Assembly: GCA_023014365.1 (NCBI GenBank)
Contig: JAEBUN010000047.1
Span: 62,001 to 126,000, forward strand
Origin: Lepiota brunneoincarnata
Lineage: Eukaryota; Basidiomycota; Agaricomycetes; Agaricales; Agaricaceae
DNA: 64,000 nt
Direction of reading: 5' to 3'
This document shows positions 32,152-44,591 of this stretch, one piece after another. The translations under genes and the position numbers were made by a program. The notes beneath the pieces were generated by a model. The model worked only from the letters and a program-made list of their open reading frames with translations, made no database searches and was not told where the DNA came from. Position 1 is the stretch's first letter, and each line of letters opens with the position of its first letter.

Positions 32152-34148
32152 GAAATCATACTTAATGATGCACACTAAATAGTCCTCTGAAACCATTCTT
32201 AATCATGGTTTGCAGACTTGTATGTGGAAGTGGGGGTGAGACCTCTTGCTTCCCCATGAACAAGCGCAACCATATTTATATTGTTTTAGATACATATGAG
32301 AGATAGTAAATATGAAATGGAAAACAATAAGCTTAATTGTTACAGGTACTGCAGAATATTTTGGAAGGTTTGGCAGCATTTCTACCTTGCCCTGGGTGAA
32401 GGGTTTTTCTCTGATTGATGAATAGCAATCCAGCCAGATGTGTTCCATGCTTGTCTGCATTATTCTGCATCCATGTGAGCATGTTAAGCCTCTGGATCAA
32501 TTATGATCAGAATGTATAGGGGATGGACAATCCCTTAATCCATTGTAATTAATCTCAGTTAGGCAGTATGCTGAGGTGCCAGGACCCACAAAGCACTCAT
32601 TAATTATGAGTCTTTGATATTTCTAGGGTTTTGGGCATTGGGTGTCACCTCCTGAATATTGGACATTCCGCTCTGAGGTCCAGTCATCATTATTGAGCTC
32701 ACTATAGGTGTGATACACCTGTGACAGCCACTTGGTACATTCTTTAGGCTCAAATGAATCCAAGTTCATCAGAAAACTGCTTGTAAGGTCCCTTGATATG
32801 ACTGGAGTATATTCAATAGGCTATGGAGAGTCCTAAATCCCTCTGGAGAGTGTTCTGATAGCTTGGTTCACTAAGCTTAGTGATAATGAGCTGGTTTGAA
32901 CACTTCTGAGGCTCCAATATCCTCAATTCAGTCAAACTGGCTACTACAGGACATAGCACCAATCCTCTATAGAGTTCTTTAATGATATAGCCAATGATTC
33001 TATGTAGAGAATCATTCCGGAGTACAGAATTCATGTATAGGCATGAAATCAGCATATCACCAGTATGGCTATTCATATTTTATATCAGAATGAGTCAGCA
33101 GACTCTTAATTGGTACATTTTCCTAGAGTCTCTCTGAGCATGAACTTCTTGCCACCCATGCTGAGATTAAGGCATTGCAGCATCATCAAGGCCTGAGCTA
33201 CAAAGATACAGCTCACCGATTGTACCACTCTGAAACCCTCAAGCTTGCCATCCAGGACAAATCCCATAACACACTTTTAAAATTACAGCAATCTGTTGAC
33301 AGACTTATTGAAGAGGACATCTCAAAGTGCATCCTCAATATTGATAACATTAACAACACTCATATTACCACATTGCTGCTCAATCCTCCCATCTTGCCAC
33401 AAATTTGAATCATTTTGTATACAGACATTATCACTTATGTCCTTGAATATATCCAGATTAATGGCCTTGTTCAGAAGTTTGCTTGCACTCATTTTAGACT
33501 ATTCAGTACAATGCTGCCACACCTTGCTGAATATTCATTAACCAACCCATAGTAATCCCCTGGTTCCTCCATTTCCTATTGGACTGCTCCCATCACCCAT
33601 ATCCGCAGCAAGGCATTTGCCACCTCCATTACCACTACTATGCATTCCCTTCATGCTAGCCTTTAACTCTCTTTGCCATATATATTCATTGTGAGTCACT
33701 CACCTTCCTTAACCCACTTGGCTGATACATTATACAGTGCTGCCACATGCTTGCCACCCATGCCACCTACACCCCTCATACCTTTTGGCCCCTCCACCAT
33801 GTCAATATCTCTCATTATTTAACTGTTGTTAAGCAAATCAATCCATGGCAACATCAATCATACTCAGTTCCCTGCCATACCACCACTCTGCAATTGCCAC
33901 TATACACTTCTGGGCCCAGGATTCTATGCCTTTGTAATCCTGGGATCTCACAGGCCCCTCTACCATGCTTATGACATGCTTGAGTGAAGTTATACAGCAT
34001 GGTGGTACACCTAGCAGGCCTGCTGGCTCCCACTCACTTGATATTATGTATGTCTTCACTGGCCCCACTCACTTAATACACTGTAGGTTGACTATATGGA
34101 CCAATTCAATCAAGAGACAGATGGGATGTTGGCCATCAACAGAGATGA
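32152..34148. other. Unassigned degenerate region, including a repeat shared with 16212-16600
   Basis: A plus-strand frame at 33175-33408 (LQHHQGLSYKDTAHRLYH...) looks like a genuine but broken coding segment. It continues a heptad-like pattern from about 33140, but I cannot assign it. About 33735-34100 is the inverted partner of 16212-16600. The rest shows nothing recognisable. Confidence 0.35.
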
Positions 34149-34153
34149 ACCAG

Positions 34154-34499
34154 TGATGATTGGGCATTCATGCAGATGTATGACTTGAGACACAATATAT
34201 AAATTTGGGACTACTGGGACCCAGTATAGAAAAACTGTAAGCACTCATAAAGATACATTGAGGGTATGTATGCACCTGGGACCCAGTATAGAGAAACTGG
34301 GATCTGCAGGTGCTTGGACCACTGCCTAAATATGACAAGAATGTGTACAACTATTTACTAAGTAATGTAGCTTGATTGTCATTGCTAGCAGGAATATGAA
34401 AAAGTCAATAATAAAATACCTATGGTGTCTATAGAAAATATGAAATAGCTAGGCAAGAGAATGGAGGGACATCAAGCTGGATGGCTTGGTACTTTGACA
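34154..34499 (-). repeat. Copia-1 3' LTR
   Basis: On the minus strand it runs TGTCAAAGTACC to CCAATCATCA, 346 bp. The bases just inside it (minus strand CACTGAGTGGGAG) form a short purine-rich tract suitable as the plus-strand primer. The word CTGGGACCCAGTATAGA is repeated within it, near 34218 and 34278. Confidence 0.93.
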
Positions 34500-34514
34500 C
34501 TCCCACTCAGTGAG

Positions 34515-37500
34515 ATGTCAGTTAGGAGGCAACATGCTGAGACAAGTGTGGAACTTGACAAAGGCCTCACAAGGGAGAGCCTTGGTGAAAATATCCGCAA
34601 GCATATTGGTTGTAGACGCATAGCGTAACTCGATCTCCTTAGTCTCCATGCATTTGCAAATAAAATGGTGATGTATATTGATATGCTTGACATGAGAATG
34701 GGCAACTGGATTGGTGGAAAGTGCAATACACCCCTGGTTGTCTGCGTGGATGATGGTAGCAATTATTTGTGGGAAATCCAACTCCCTGAGCAACATGCAA
34801 AGCCAGATCACCTCCTTGGTGGCATTGGCAGCTGCAACATATTCAGCCTCAACAGATGAGGTGGCAACTGTGGGTTGTTTTTTTGAAGACCACAAAATGG
34901 AGCTACCAGCAATTTTGAAAATAAAGCCTCCGATGGACCTTCAGTCATCAGAATCCTGAGCCCAGTCAGAATCTGTCCAACCAACCAAGTCAAAAGTGTC
35001 CTGCCCACATCTTCCCAAGACCAGACTGTAATTGGCTGTACCCTTGAGGTAATGGAGAACACGCTTCACAGCCTCCAAATGAGCAATGCCTGGATTACCA
35101 CCAAATTAGGCAATGAGGCTGACAGTGAACTGGATGTCAGGTTGTGTCTGTGTGGCAGAGAGGAGTGAGCTGATGAGGGACAGGTAATGGATATCACCTG
35201 CATGTTCAATATAGGCACATTTCTCATCGGTGGTGCCAGGGGAATGAGACCAGGTGAGATTGTGTTTAGCAGGAAGGGAAGTGGAAACCAGGTTTGCATC
35301 CTGCATGCCAAACTGGATGAGCATTTGGTGGATGTAGGCTGTTTGGTTAAGATATATAAGGTGATTTGCATGATCTTGTACAACAGCAATCCCAAGCATG
35401 TACTTAAGCTCCCTGAGATTGGTAATGTCAAACTCTCCACCTAGAGCCAACTTCAAGGACATGATCTTGCATCCTCCAGGACCTGCAATAGCCATATTGT
35501 GAACATAAATGAGGACAATGAGTATAATCTTGCCATCTTCCTTGCTGAAATACAAACAATCATTGGCAAAGGCACGCGTGAAGCCAAGTCTGGTGAGAAC
35601 TTCATGTAGCCTCTTCTTCCATTGTCTTCCAGACTGACATAGGCCATATATTGGTTTCCTCAACCTCCAATAGCAAGCACCTGACCTGTACTTCTCCATA
35701 CCCTCCAGAACCTCCATATAAATTTCGTCATCTAATTCTCCCTGAAGATAGGCTCCCACAATGTCCACCTGATGAATATTGAAATTGAGGTGAGTGGCAT
35801 AAGCAAGGAAAACATGGAGAGTGGTGAATTTAGCAATGGAGGAGAACATTTCAGTGAAGTCTTCACCAGGAACCTGTGAGAAGTCCTTTGCAACAATCCG
35901 GGACTTGTATTTGACCAGATTCCCATGCTCATCAGTTTTCACACAAAAAATGATCCAACTTCCAACAGCTTTCTTCTCCTCCAGTAATATATCCACCTCC
36001 TCAAACACACCTTGTGCCTTGAGCTGGTCAAACTCAGACTTGATTGAACTCTCCCACTGCTTCACAGCAGGGGACCATTGGACTTCACAGTACATGCAAG
36101 GCTCATCACATATAGCCACAAATGCAAAATTAATGCCATTATTCAGAGACACTGCACCATCAATAGCAAGGTTCCCAAACCGCTCCAGGACTCGTCATTC
36201 ATGCCCAGAGGGTTCACACTGGGAAAGGGAGGCTCACTTGGAAGACTTCTGAGGGGCAGGAGGTGGCTCAATGCTCCCACTGGGGATAGGAGGAGGGGGT
36301 GTAGATGGGCATCCTGGCTCAGCAGGAGACAAAGGAGACTGAACAGTAGGAACAATATCCAACTTGGCAGTGGTGGGACTGAGCTCAACTGAAGCGCTAG
36401 GCCCAGGAGCAATGCCAACAGCTTTATCCACCAACGTATCAACTTCTTCAGCAGAAGGTGCAGGATCACTAACTTCCATGATTGCTAACTCGCTGGGGGA
36501 GCTATCCTCATAGAAACGAACATCCCTGGATGCAATTAGCTTGTCATTCTCAAGATCTTCAAGGTGGTATCCCTTTGTCTCATCAGTCCACAACCCTAGC
36601 ATGCAGACCTTAACAGCCCTCAACTCCAGCTTCCCTTTGCATACCTGCTTGGGGACATGGGCCCATCCAAGAGACCCAAAAATGCGGAGGTGCAAAATGC
36701 TGGGCTTATGCCCAGTCCAAGCCTCATAGGGAACAATGCCTTTCAACCCAAAGGTGAGAGTGAGACTCCTGATGTGTACAGTGTACATAAAAGCTTCCCC
36801 CCAGTAGCACAGGTCAACTCCTGCATTATATAACATGCAGTGGACCATTTCAAAGAAGACAGCAATTGCATGTTCTGCAATGCCATTTTGCTCAGGGAGG
36901 TAGGGGTTGGATGTCTCATGAATGATACCATTGCGGCGGCAGAACTTATCCATGACAGAGTTAATGAACTCAGTGCCATTGTCACTCTGGAAACAATGTG
37001 TCTTGAGACCTGATTGGCATTCCAACATCGCAACCACATCCTGTACAGCTGCTCTGGTCTCTTCTTTGTCCTTTAGCAACCTCCCAACTGGGTAACAACA
37101 GCTGACTTCAACAACACCAAGGGCATACAGGCAGCCATCCCAAGTGGGGACAGATATAGGGCTGGTGAGATCCATGACAACTAGCTCCATTTTGGCATAC
37201 TAACTTGAGCTTGCAGCAAGTAAAGGTAAACAGTGAGACTTCCCATTTGCACAACCACTGCAAAGATGATCAAAATCACAAGGGGCTTGAATATCAAGAC
37301 CCTTAATGGCATGTTGGCAAGACATAGCATCAATGGTAGAGGGGCTCAAGTGCCCCATATGTTGATGCCAAAGACACATGGAGGAGCCACCTGCGAGGTA
37401 AGCAACCTCACCCCTATTCTCCACACAGTGAATATGGTATAGAGTACCAGCCGATCCAGTGAGAATGGCATGAAACAAATCCTCACCACTTGCTGAAATC

Positions 37501-37836
37501 ACCAACCCATCTTTGCTACTCCACATAGAGGCACCTTCATGCTGCAGGACACCAAGACTGACTAGATTTGTGCCCAACTGCAGAACATGGAGAACATTGT
37601 GTAGGGTCACATTGAGGTATCCACTGGTCAATACAGCCCTGAACCTTACTGATCCATGACCCTTCACAGCAACTTTGTTATGCCCACCCACAGTAACATA
37701 CTCATTGGATACCTCTCAGTAGGAAATAAAATGCTCTTGGTCCATGAACATGTGAGTGGTCGCACCACAATCAAGGATGATTCCAATAGTGGTGGTAGAG
37801 TTTGAAGAGGCCATCAACATCTTTCCAACCTCACAT
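34515..37836 (-). pseudogene. pol: Copia-1 pol: protease, integrase, reverse transcriptase, RNase H
   Basis: All parts lie in one minus-strand frame broken by stops. The protease active site is ILDCGATTHM near 37775 (Ser of DSGA replaced by Cys). A pre-integrase region contains LWHQHMGHLSPSTIDAM near 37350. The integrase core has MDLTSPISVP, QSDNGTEFINS and PEQNGIAEHA (37170-36870), which includes the D, D and E positions. The reverse transcriptase segment 35106-36152 has GSWIIFCVKTDEHGNL, VDIVGAYLQGELDDEIYME and YVHNMAIAG in place of YVDDM. RNase H lies at 34518-34960 (GWTDSDWAQDSDD, SSVEAEYVAA, HADNQGCIAL, NMLADIFTKAL). Stops such as GHE-stop-RVLERFGNL and SDD-stop-RSIGG are TGA next to Arg positions, while others (TAG near 37199, TAA near 35108) fit C-to-T change of CAG and CAA. 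Confidence 0.9.
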
Positions 37837-39411
37837 TGAAATGCGGATTACTTTACGATATCAAAAATGAAGTTCACTAACAAGTTTGCTAATTCCGACT
37901 TTATAAGTTTGTGGGGGAGAGGTTGTCACAGATCTCCAGAAATATATTCAGTTCTAATGTTTTTAGGGTTTTGGTAAGTTATTCTCTTAGTCTCCAACTA
38001 GACAGACAGTTGTCCTATCTGAGTACAAGGGGAACCTTGTCGGTCATTACTATATAATATGTTAACTAGTATCTTCACAATTCAATAAGTCAGGCAAAAC
38101 ACAAGCTTTTGCAATCAGTGAGCCTCTGTAGACCTAGCAGACAGTGTGGTCTAATGGGCCCTAGTGTACTATGTTTGCTTCTCAATTAAACAGCTCTACA
38201 ATTCAATGGTATACTTCTGAGGCAAGGCCTCTAAGAGGAACCCAAAGAAACAGAAGTTAGTGAACTTTCTACTTAAGAACAGAAGAGTCATATCAACTTG
38301 TATTCAGCTCTCAAGTCAAGCAGAAGGGTCTGTCAATATCTCAATTGTTTCACAGGGTGTATTTTTAAAGAGTATAGCTCTTTAAGTCTCTGGTGGTCTA
38401 TGACCAAAGAAAATCATGTAAAATTGCTTTATATTCCTATCCTAATTGACCATACACCAGGGGGGGGAATAGGCAAGCAGTTTCTTGCCTCCTATGTAAT
38501 TTACAGACAAGTTTTTATAACAAAATACACTTAACTTATGGGTATACCTGAAACAAGCCTTCAGCTTTATTATTTTATTGTCTCCTCATCATTTAGGAGC
38601 ATCATTCTAGGAGTTCCGATATCAGCAACATAAATCATGCTCAGGAACTTGCTCCCTAGGTGCCTGGCTATTTATATTACAGCCAGTCAGGTTAGTGAGT
38701 TTCCTTGCTAACATTTATCTATAGGTTTTTATTTTAGTCTTGGACTCTCCACACCTGAGTTCTCAACCCTAATGTTCTAGAGTCCACTTCTATAGTTCTT
38801 CAGGCAGTAGACTAATACTAGAATTAATTATCTTATTCCATTCTTATCAATCTTCATTTTCTAGCTCATCATTTCTGATCTCTTTTTGTTTCTATAAGTG
38901 AGCATCCTTCCCTGGGTACCCTCTTGGATACCCCCATCCAACCTCTTAGGTCTCAGTACCATCAGAGCTGTTCCAAGGGAACATTCTCAACAGGGCATTA
39001 GCTAATCCCTACATGCTTTTGTCAAAATTCACTCCCAGACCTGTTATTATAGTTAGGTACCATCCAAATGACCCATGTGTTAAAGCTTGTCCACTTTCTA
39101 GGGCAAAGACAGGGCAATGGGTCTTTTGTACAGTCACAAGGATCTTAACTAATATACTAGCTAACACAGTATTGGGTAGTACCAGAGTCATTCCTCCATA
39201 GCCTTATCACTAATAAGTTAGTTAGCATTGCTTTTACTTGTCTGGGTATTCTGATTCAGTTTCTGAGATGTTTGCCTTTGCATATTTAGATAGTATTCCA
39301 ATCTCTCATACCCAGTGTCTGACAATGGCCATATACTGATATTATTCAGTATTGGAGAGTTAGTTACTTTGTTAACTAGTGATTTCATAAACAAAATGAT
39401 TTTGTGGTGCA
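37837..39411 (-). repeat. Family C element nested in Copia-1
   Basis: On the minus strand it runs TGCACCAC to GCATTTCA (TG...CA), 1575 bp. The 4-bp flanks are ACAT (37833-37836) and ACAC (39412-39415), one mismatch apart. The part 37837-38293 matches the minus strand of the copy at 6451-8216. The remaining 1.1 kb is missing from that copy except for the terminal bases. When it is removed the Copia-1 frame continues directly (VAKSQ joined to CEVGK), which fixes both ends. No coding domain was recognised; a minus-strand 60-codon frame at 39009-39191 is unassigned. Confidence 0.75.
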
Positions 39412-40155
39412 ACACTGTGACTTGGCAACCAAGGCCAGCTGATCCAACTTGGCCTTCAAGGTATCACCATTGGCATGCTCACATTCAATTCAATGGTGTG
39501 TCATAATCAACTCAGCCTTCACCTTGTCAAGGGTAAGGCTCTTTCCTTGGCTGAGGAGGGATTGTTTGACAACATCCCAGACACCAGAAGAGGGGAGGGA
39601 AAAGAGTATATTGTGGATGAGAATGGTGTCTTCAAGCCTCTTGCCAGCTTCAACAATGCAACAGTGACAGCTCAAGAAGGCACCAATATGTTCAGTCATG
39701 GAGGTATGTTCATCCCACTTCATAGTAAAGAGTTCTTGGTAGGAATAATGAATGCTGACATCGTGGCATTGGTCCACATAGAATGTACGAAGTTTGTCCC
39801 ACATCTCCTTGGATGACAGGACTTTGCCAATGTGTTCTTGCTCACTGAACTCAATAGCACCTCTTATCAACTCCATCGCAGAAGCATCAAGCTTCTTCCA
39901 GGTAAGATAGTCCTTCTTCGCCTGCAACCATTCCTTGTAGATGGGTGAGTATGTCATTAACAGCTTCAATTCATCACCAGTAGGAGGATCAGCAGGTGGC
40001 TTTGGGGGACATTCCTCCAGTCCCTCAACATGGAACCAGAGTTAGCATGCTTGAAGTGTGGCTGTCATATTGTCCAACCATGCATAGTAGTTTTTGCCAT
40101 CCAACTTGGCAAAGTGGACAGATGTCTCAGAAACGGAATTGCTAGCAGGGCCCAT
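39412..40155 (-). pseudogene. gag: Copia-1 gag
   Basis: The start ATG (40153-40155) lies inside the tRNA primer site, giving MGPASNSVSETSVHFAKLDG. A UBN2-type gag domain follows: NYYAWLDNMTATLQA, EWLQAKKDYLTWKKLDASAM, SSKEMWDKLRTFYVDQ, YSYQELFTMKWDEHTSM and SLPSSGVWDVVKQSLLSQGKSLTLDK. Stops occur after LQAC (near 40045) and after MTHH (TGA near 39488). No CCHC knuckle is visible before the frame passes into the protease region across the nested element. The product would form the particle core. Confidence 0.85.
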
Positions 40156-40159
40156 AACC
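40148..40159 (-). promoter_or_regulatory. Copia-1 primer binding site (half-tRNA initiator Met type)
   Basis: Directly inside the 5' LTR the minus strand reads GGTTATGGGCCC. This is the complement of the anticodon-arm region of initiator tRNA-Met (GGGCCCATAACC), the internal priming site used by Drosophila copia and its relatives. The gag ATG is the ATG in the middle of this site. Confidence 0.88.
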
Positions 40160-40505
40160 TGATGATTGGGTATTTGCGCAGATGTATGACTTGAGACACA
40201 ATATATAAATTTGGGACCACTGAGACCCAGTATAGAAAAACTGTAAGCACTTGTAAAGATATGTCGAGGGTATGTACGCACCTGGGACCCAGTATAGAAA
40301 AACTGGGATCTGCAGGTGCTTGGACCACTGCCTAAATACAATGAGAATGTGTACAACTATTTACTAAGTAATGTAGCTTGATTGTTGTTGCTAGCAGGAA
40401 TATGAAAAAGTCCATAATAAAATACCTACAGTGTCCATAGACAATATGAAATAGCTAGGCAAGAGAATGGAGGGACATCGAGCTGGATGGCTCAGTACTT
40501 TGACA
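40160..40505 (-). repeat. Copia-1 5' LTR
   Basis: This 346-bp copy of 34154-34499 differs by about two dozen scattered, mostly transition, substitutions. It starts on the minus strand with TGTCAAAGTACT and ends CCAATCATCA, then the primer site. ACCAG follows at 40506-40510. Confidence 0.93.
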
Positions 40506-40510
40506 ACCAG

Positions 40511-43500
40511 GGATTCAAAGCCACATTCAAAGCCTCCATAAATATATGCACTACATCCTTGAGCTGACCACTTGAGTATGCCAAGAATTCAAGCTCAGTC
40601 TTGAATACCTGGAGTTCTTGCATGCACCCAGCCAACTGGACCCAACCCTATCCAATGAAAGTGAGGACAGGCCTGCATCATATTTTCATTTAGGTATTTA
40701 AGTAGCGCATTTGTACTTAGATACCTTAGCTCCTAATGACAAGGATGTCTCCACTGCCATAAGACCTCCAATAGACTACAGTGTAACCAGCCTGAAGTTT
40801 CTTTCCCTCAGTTTCACTCTCTCTCAGTCTCTTGTCCTAAAGCCTCTCACTCAACTGGAGTTGTACTTGTACCCTATTCCACAAGGTCAGGAAGATGAGC
40901 CTGTGGTTGTTCCATCAACTACACCTCACCCTTACAATTGTCTTGAAGGATAATTCTCTTTTCTACAGGGCCACTGTGCTGGCAGCATATTTATGTCTAC
41001 AACCAGTCATGTTCAGGCTACTCATATTGGGGACCCCACTTATGGCAAGCAAGTTGTCCTTGTTGAGGCACCTGAGTTCAATGATACAGCTATATCCAAC
41101 ATGCAGATGTTGCAAAAGAATAGCAACTGGCCTTGAAAGGGCATAAGGAATGTCAAAAATGGCTCAATAATCACTGGGAGCACTGACCCCTCTGAAAAGT
41201 ACAAGAAGGGTGTGCAGCTTGCTGTGCTCATCTATCTTCAGCACATTACCAATAACTTTATGGCTGGCTCTCCTTACAAGAAGCTCCAGAATTTTGCAGT
41301 GATGTTGCAACATGCTTGGCCATACCCATATTTACAATGTGGCAAATGATCAAACATGAATATGGCAAAATGCATAGCCCATGAACAGCCAAGGAATGAG
41401 TGTTTAGATGCTTGGAGCAGAAAAATCTGGAGGTGGCATGGAAGGTTTCCAAAGAACTAATTCACCAATTGAAAGAATTAGAAGTAGTCTTGTTGCAAAA
41501 ACTAGTGAACCTCAAGTAGAAGCTCAATGATACACAGTTGTGCAAGACACTTTAGGATGCACCACACAAGCTTCTCTCAAATGAGGAAGAAGGCCTCAAG
41601 CTATTACTCAAACAAGTCAAAAAGACAAGTGACCATAAAACTCTAGAGGGAGTTGAAGGAGTATGTGAAGGTTGGCAAGTGGGTCATGTTCTTCTTTGGA
41701 AACAAAACAGGTGGAGACTTCTTCTGAAGTCACCCAAAGAAATTGATCAAGGTTATGGAGAGGCCTCAGTCCACCTCATCTCTTATTTCAGTGGACATCA
41801 GAGGGTTACCTCCAAAGGTCTCATATCCTGTAGTTTCCTACAATGCACATATTGCTGGTTTTTATTCTGGTTCACTACTTGGGTCTGCCAAGCATTTGTT
41901 CAGATGCTATGTATGGCTGTTGGTCTATAAGCTGGGGTCTGGCAGAAAAGCTTGATGGTTTTTTGCATATTTCTTTTCATGATATCCCAGACAATGCCTC
42001 TACCATCTCCAGTGTGAGCATTGATACATCCAGGTACAGGTATTTCCATCTGGTTTGTAAGGCTCTGCAAATGCTCTTTCTAATCCTAGTCATATGGCCA
42101 GTGATGCTGGGCAGCCTAGGCCCAGGCATATGGTACAAGCACACCAAAATCTTCTCCACTGTTGTGCTCTCACCTGAACTGGTCTGAAGTCTATTTGAGT
42201 ATGCTCCATTGCAGATGGCAACAAGGTTAGGTACCATCCACCAAATGGACAGCTATCAGTCATGACCCCTTGCAACTGTCAGGGGATAATCCCTCTCCAG
42301 CCCTGTAATAATATCAGTAAATCTTCACCAGCATGTCATGTGGGGGCAAGGAAAGTGGACTTATCCCTAGTGCCATAGCTCTTGATCACAGTCTCAATCT
42401 GACCACTCAGGTCTTCAATTTTTGTCTAAGTCAATAATTGAATTGCAAGATGATCAAGGCAGCCAGAGTCCAACACACCTTGACCAAGGCTCCCAAAATA
42501 TCCCCATGACCAACCAACACTTTTGGGCCAGGGGCAGCCATGGTTTGTATTTTGATCCCCACCTTAATGTTCATGAGGAGTGTAATTGTTTTGTAGATTA
42601 TGTCAAAAAGGACTGTTGAGTATAAATTTCCAGAGGCCCTGAGATCCTTTCATCAATGTAGATCTCAGGTGGAGTTTATATGCAGTTCCAGTGTCCTCCA
42701 AAAGTGAGTATATATGAATGGGGACAAAACATTCCATGAACCATTTTGTGAATGGCACCAAAAACCATGATAGACTGTGCATACCTGCAATAAACTGCAT
42801 GTCAAATAATGATATTTCCAGTGTTAAGTTTGCATTTGGTGCATGTCTTTGAAGGGTCATACTTGGGACAGTCTATAGGAGTGTGAGCTTCATTGTCATA
42901 ACTTAGGAGTCTGAGCACATATAGGTCATGAGAGGATCTGCCTCAGCAGCAGGATTACTGCAGGAAGATATAGTGGAAAGTCAAAACTTGAGGGAGTAGA
43001 GGTTTACCTGATTAGGCAAGAGTATCCTTCATCAATTCAACCCATCATGCATTCATGGCTTTAGGCAAACAGGGAGCTCCAACCAAAGTATGGCACAGGG
43101 AAATTCTTCCCAAGCTTTTCTGCTTGCTGATTTCTGTTGTGCTACTCTGTTATCTTTCATTGGTTATACCTCATGTTCTACTAATGGTCACATTTACACT
43201 GTTGACAAAACTCAGTTGGAGGCCCAACTGCATTTCAATCCAAGGAGACTATCTTGTCCACATTGGCACTCAGGCTGTGTTTCCCATAAGTCAATTAAAC
43301 CTCTCAGTCATTTACAGCATATCCCAGACAATGTTGTTGCATTCAACATTCATATCCCTCTCTTGAACCAGAATCTTCACCTCAAGTATCCTGCTGTTTT
43401 CTATGTGGATTTGAATGATATTGTTGTACCTGGCTTGGGTGGTATGTATTTCAAAACCATGACCACTAATACATAGACTAATGATACAAAAGATGCACAT

Positions 43501-43920
43501 GCACATATCCTTTAGAATGGTTGGATGCAACAGCTTCATGCCAACATTGTGACCAGGCATATGTCAAGCTTGCAAACACATGCCAAGTTCTGGTCTCCAT
43601 TACACTGGCACTCCTTTACCTGCCCTCCACTTTTGTTATCTATCCTGCTCTCAATTACCAATGCATGATCTCTACTATTCTGTAACATTTCCACTATGCC
43701 TTAAACATGCTCCTCTACTCATTAACCTCTTGTTATTGTGCTTATTGTTTCCAGATAAGTGCATATACCATAGTGTTAGATAAATAGCATACTATCTGTA
43801 GTTTCACTTCAGCTCTCACAACAAGACTGAAGTGAGTATCCTATCCATATTCATAATTACTGTACCAACTCTTTTATGTAGTCTATCTTAGTATTCTACA
43901 GCATAGCCATGGGAAAGATG
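40511..43920. other. Unassigned degenerate region at the end of the AT-rich compartment
   Basis: Plus-strand frames (for example 41679-42187 and 43055-43476) look like broken coding sequence with phrases such as NPRRLSCPHWHSGCV and HIPDNVVAFNIHIPLL, but I cannot assign a family. The frame immediately right of Copia-1 joins the left flank (AACAGAGATGAACCAG then GGATTCAAAGCC), so Copia-1 was inserted into this older sequence. Confidence 0.35.
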
Positions 43921-44039
43921 TTCCTAGCTAGCGGAAGACAATTTTCAGTATTTATTAGTGTCAGATAAGAGCATTTTTGGAGATGAGATAGGGAGAAAAC
44001 ACATACCACCGATACTGCACATGGCAGCAGTGATACTGC

Positions 44040-44591
44040 TCAGGACCATGAGATCAGCCAGGAAAAGAGAGAGGTGGTGGGTGTGGGGGGGACGGCGGGG
44101 AGGGTTATTGATTTGGGGGTCGGAATCCATGTTTCCTTAGACTTGGGTTCGAGGGCCGAAGAAGAGGGGATAAAAAGCCAAATGAAAAGAATAAAAAGGG
44201 TGCTTAATGGGATCCACGGCAACAGGATCAGGCACCAGGGAGAACAGGCATGGACCTTGAGCAGCCAGGTGTCCACTATAAATGGATGGGTGATGCTTAC
44301 CAGTGCCACGCAAATTGAGAATGGCGCCGTGGTCAAGAGTATAAACCAGGGGTAGTTGTTATCCAGTCCGAATTCCGTAAGGAAGATGCTAAGACCATTG
44401 GTGATAAATACCTGCATGCTCCAAGTAGGCAGCCTCATCTCCATGTTTACAAGAAGTAGCTTACAGATGGAGAGGCCGCGCCAACGCCCCCGTATACAGG
44501 AGCAAAAAGTCGGATGGGACGAGGTTCGGACCATCAGAAACAGTGGAGCTTTTGAACGAAGTCCATCCAACTCCAGCAAAAGTTCTTCCAT
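44040..44591 (-). CDS. Hypothetical multi-pass membrane protein, uncertain
   Basis: A 183-codon frame starts at ATG 44591 and ends at TGA 44040. It has two or three strongly hydrophobic stretches: a weak one around VFITNGLSIFLT, then FILLTTAPFSICVALVSITH and CLILLPWIPLSTLFILFIWL. They are followed by a Pro/Thr/Ser-rich tail. No family is recognised. It is the first gene-like frame on entering the GC-richer compartment. It may be one exon of a larger gene: a neighbouring minus-strand frame (43945-44130) overlaps its 3' end and could be a continuation. Coding status is unproven. Confidence 0.35.
   Translation of the reverse strand: MEELLLELDGLRSKAPLFLMVRTSSHPTFCSCIRGRWRGLSICKLLLVNMEMRLPTWSMQVFITNGLSIFLTEFGLDNNYPWFILLTTAPFSICVALVSITHPFIVDTWLLKVHACSPWCLILLPWIPLSTLFILFIWLFIPSSSALEPKSKETWIPTPKSITLPAVPPTPTTSLFSWLISWS

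Larger units (their letters stand above)
34154..40505 (-). mobile_element. Full-length Ty1/Copia retrotransposon with a nested insertion (Copia-1)
   Basis: Two LTRs of 346 bp each (34154-34499 and 40160-40505) are flanked by ACCAG at 34149-34153 and 40506-40510. On the minus strand the order is 5' LTR, tRNA primer site, gag, nested element (37837-39411), protease, integrase, reverse transcriptase, RNase H and 3' LTR. Without the nested element it is about 4.8 kb. TGA and other stops, plus many Arg-to-His/Cys/Gln changes at CpG codons, have inactivated it. The integrase-before-reverse-transcriptase order defines it as Copia. Confidence 0.95.
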
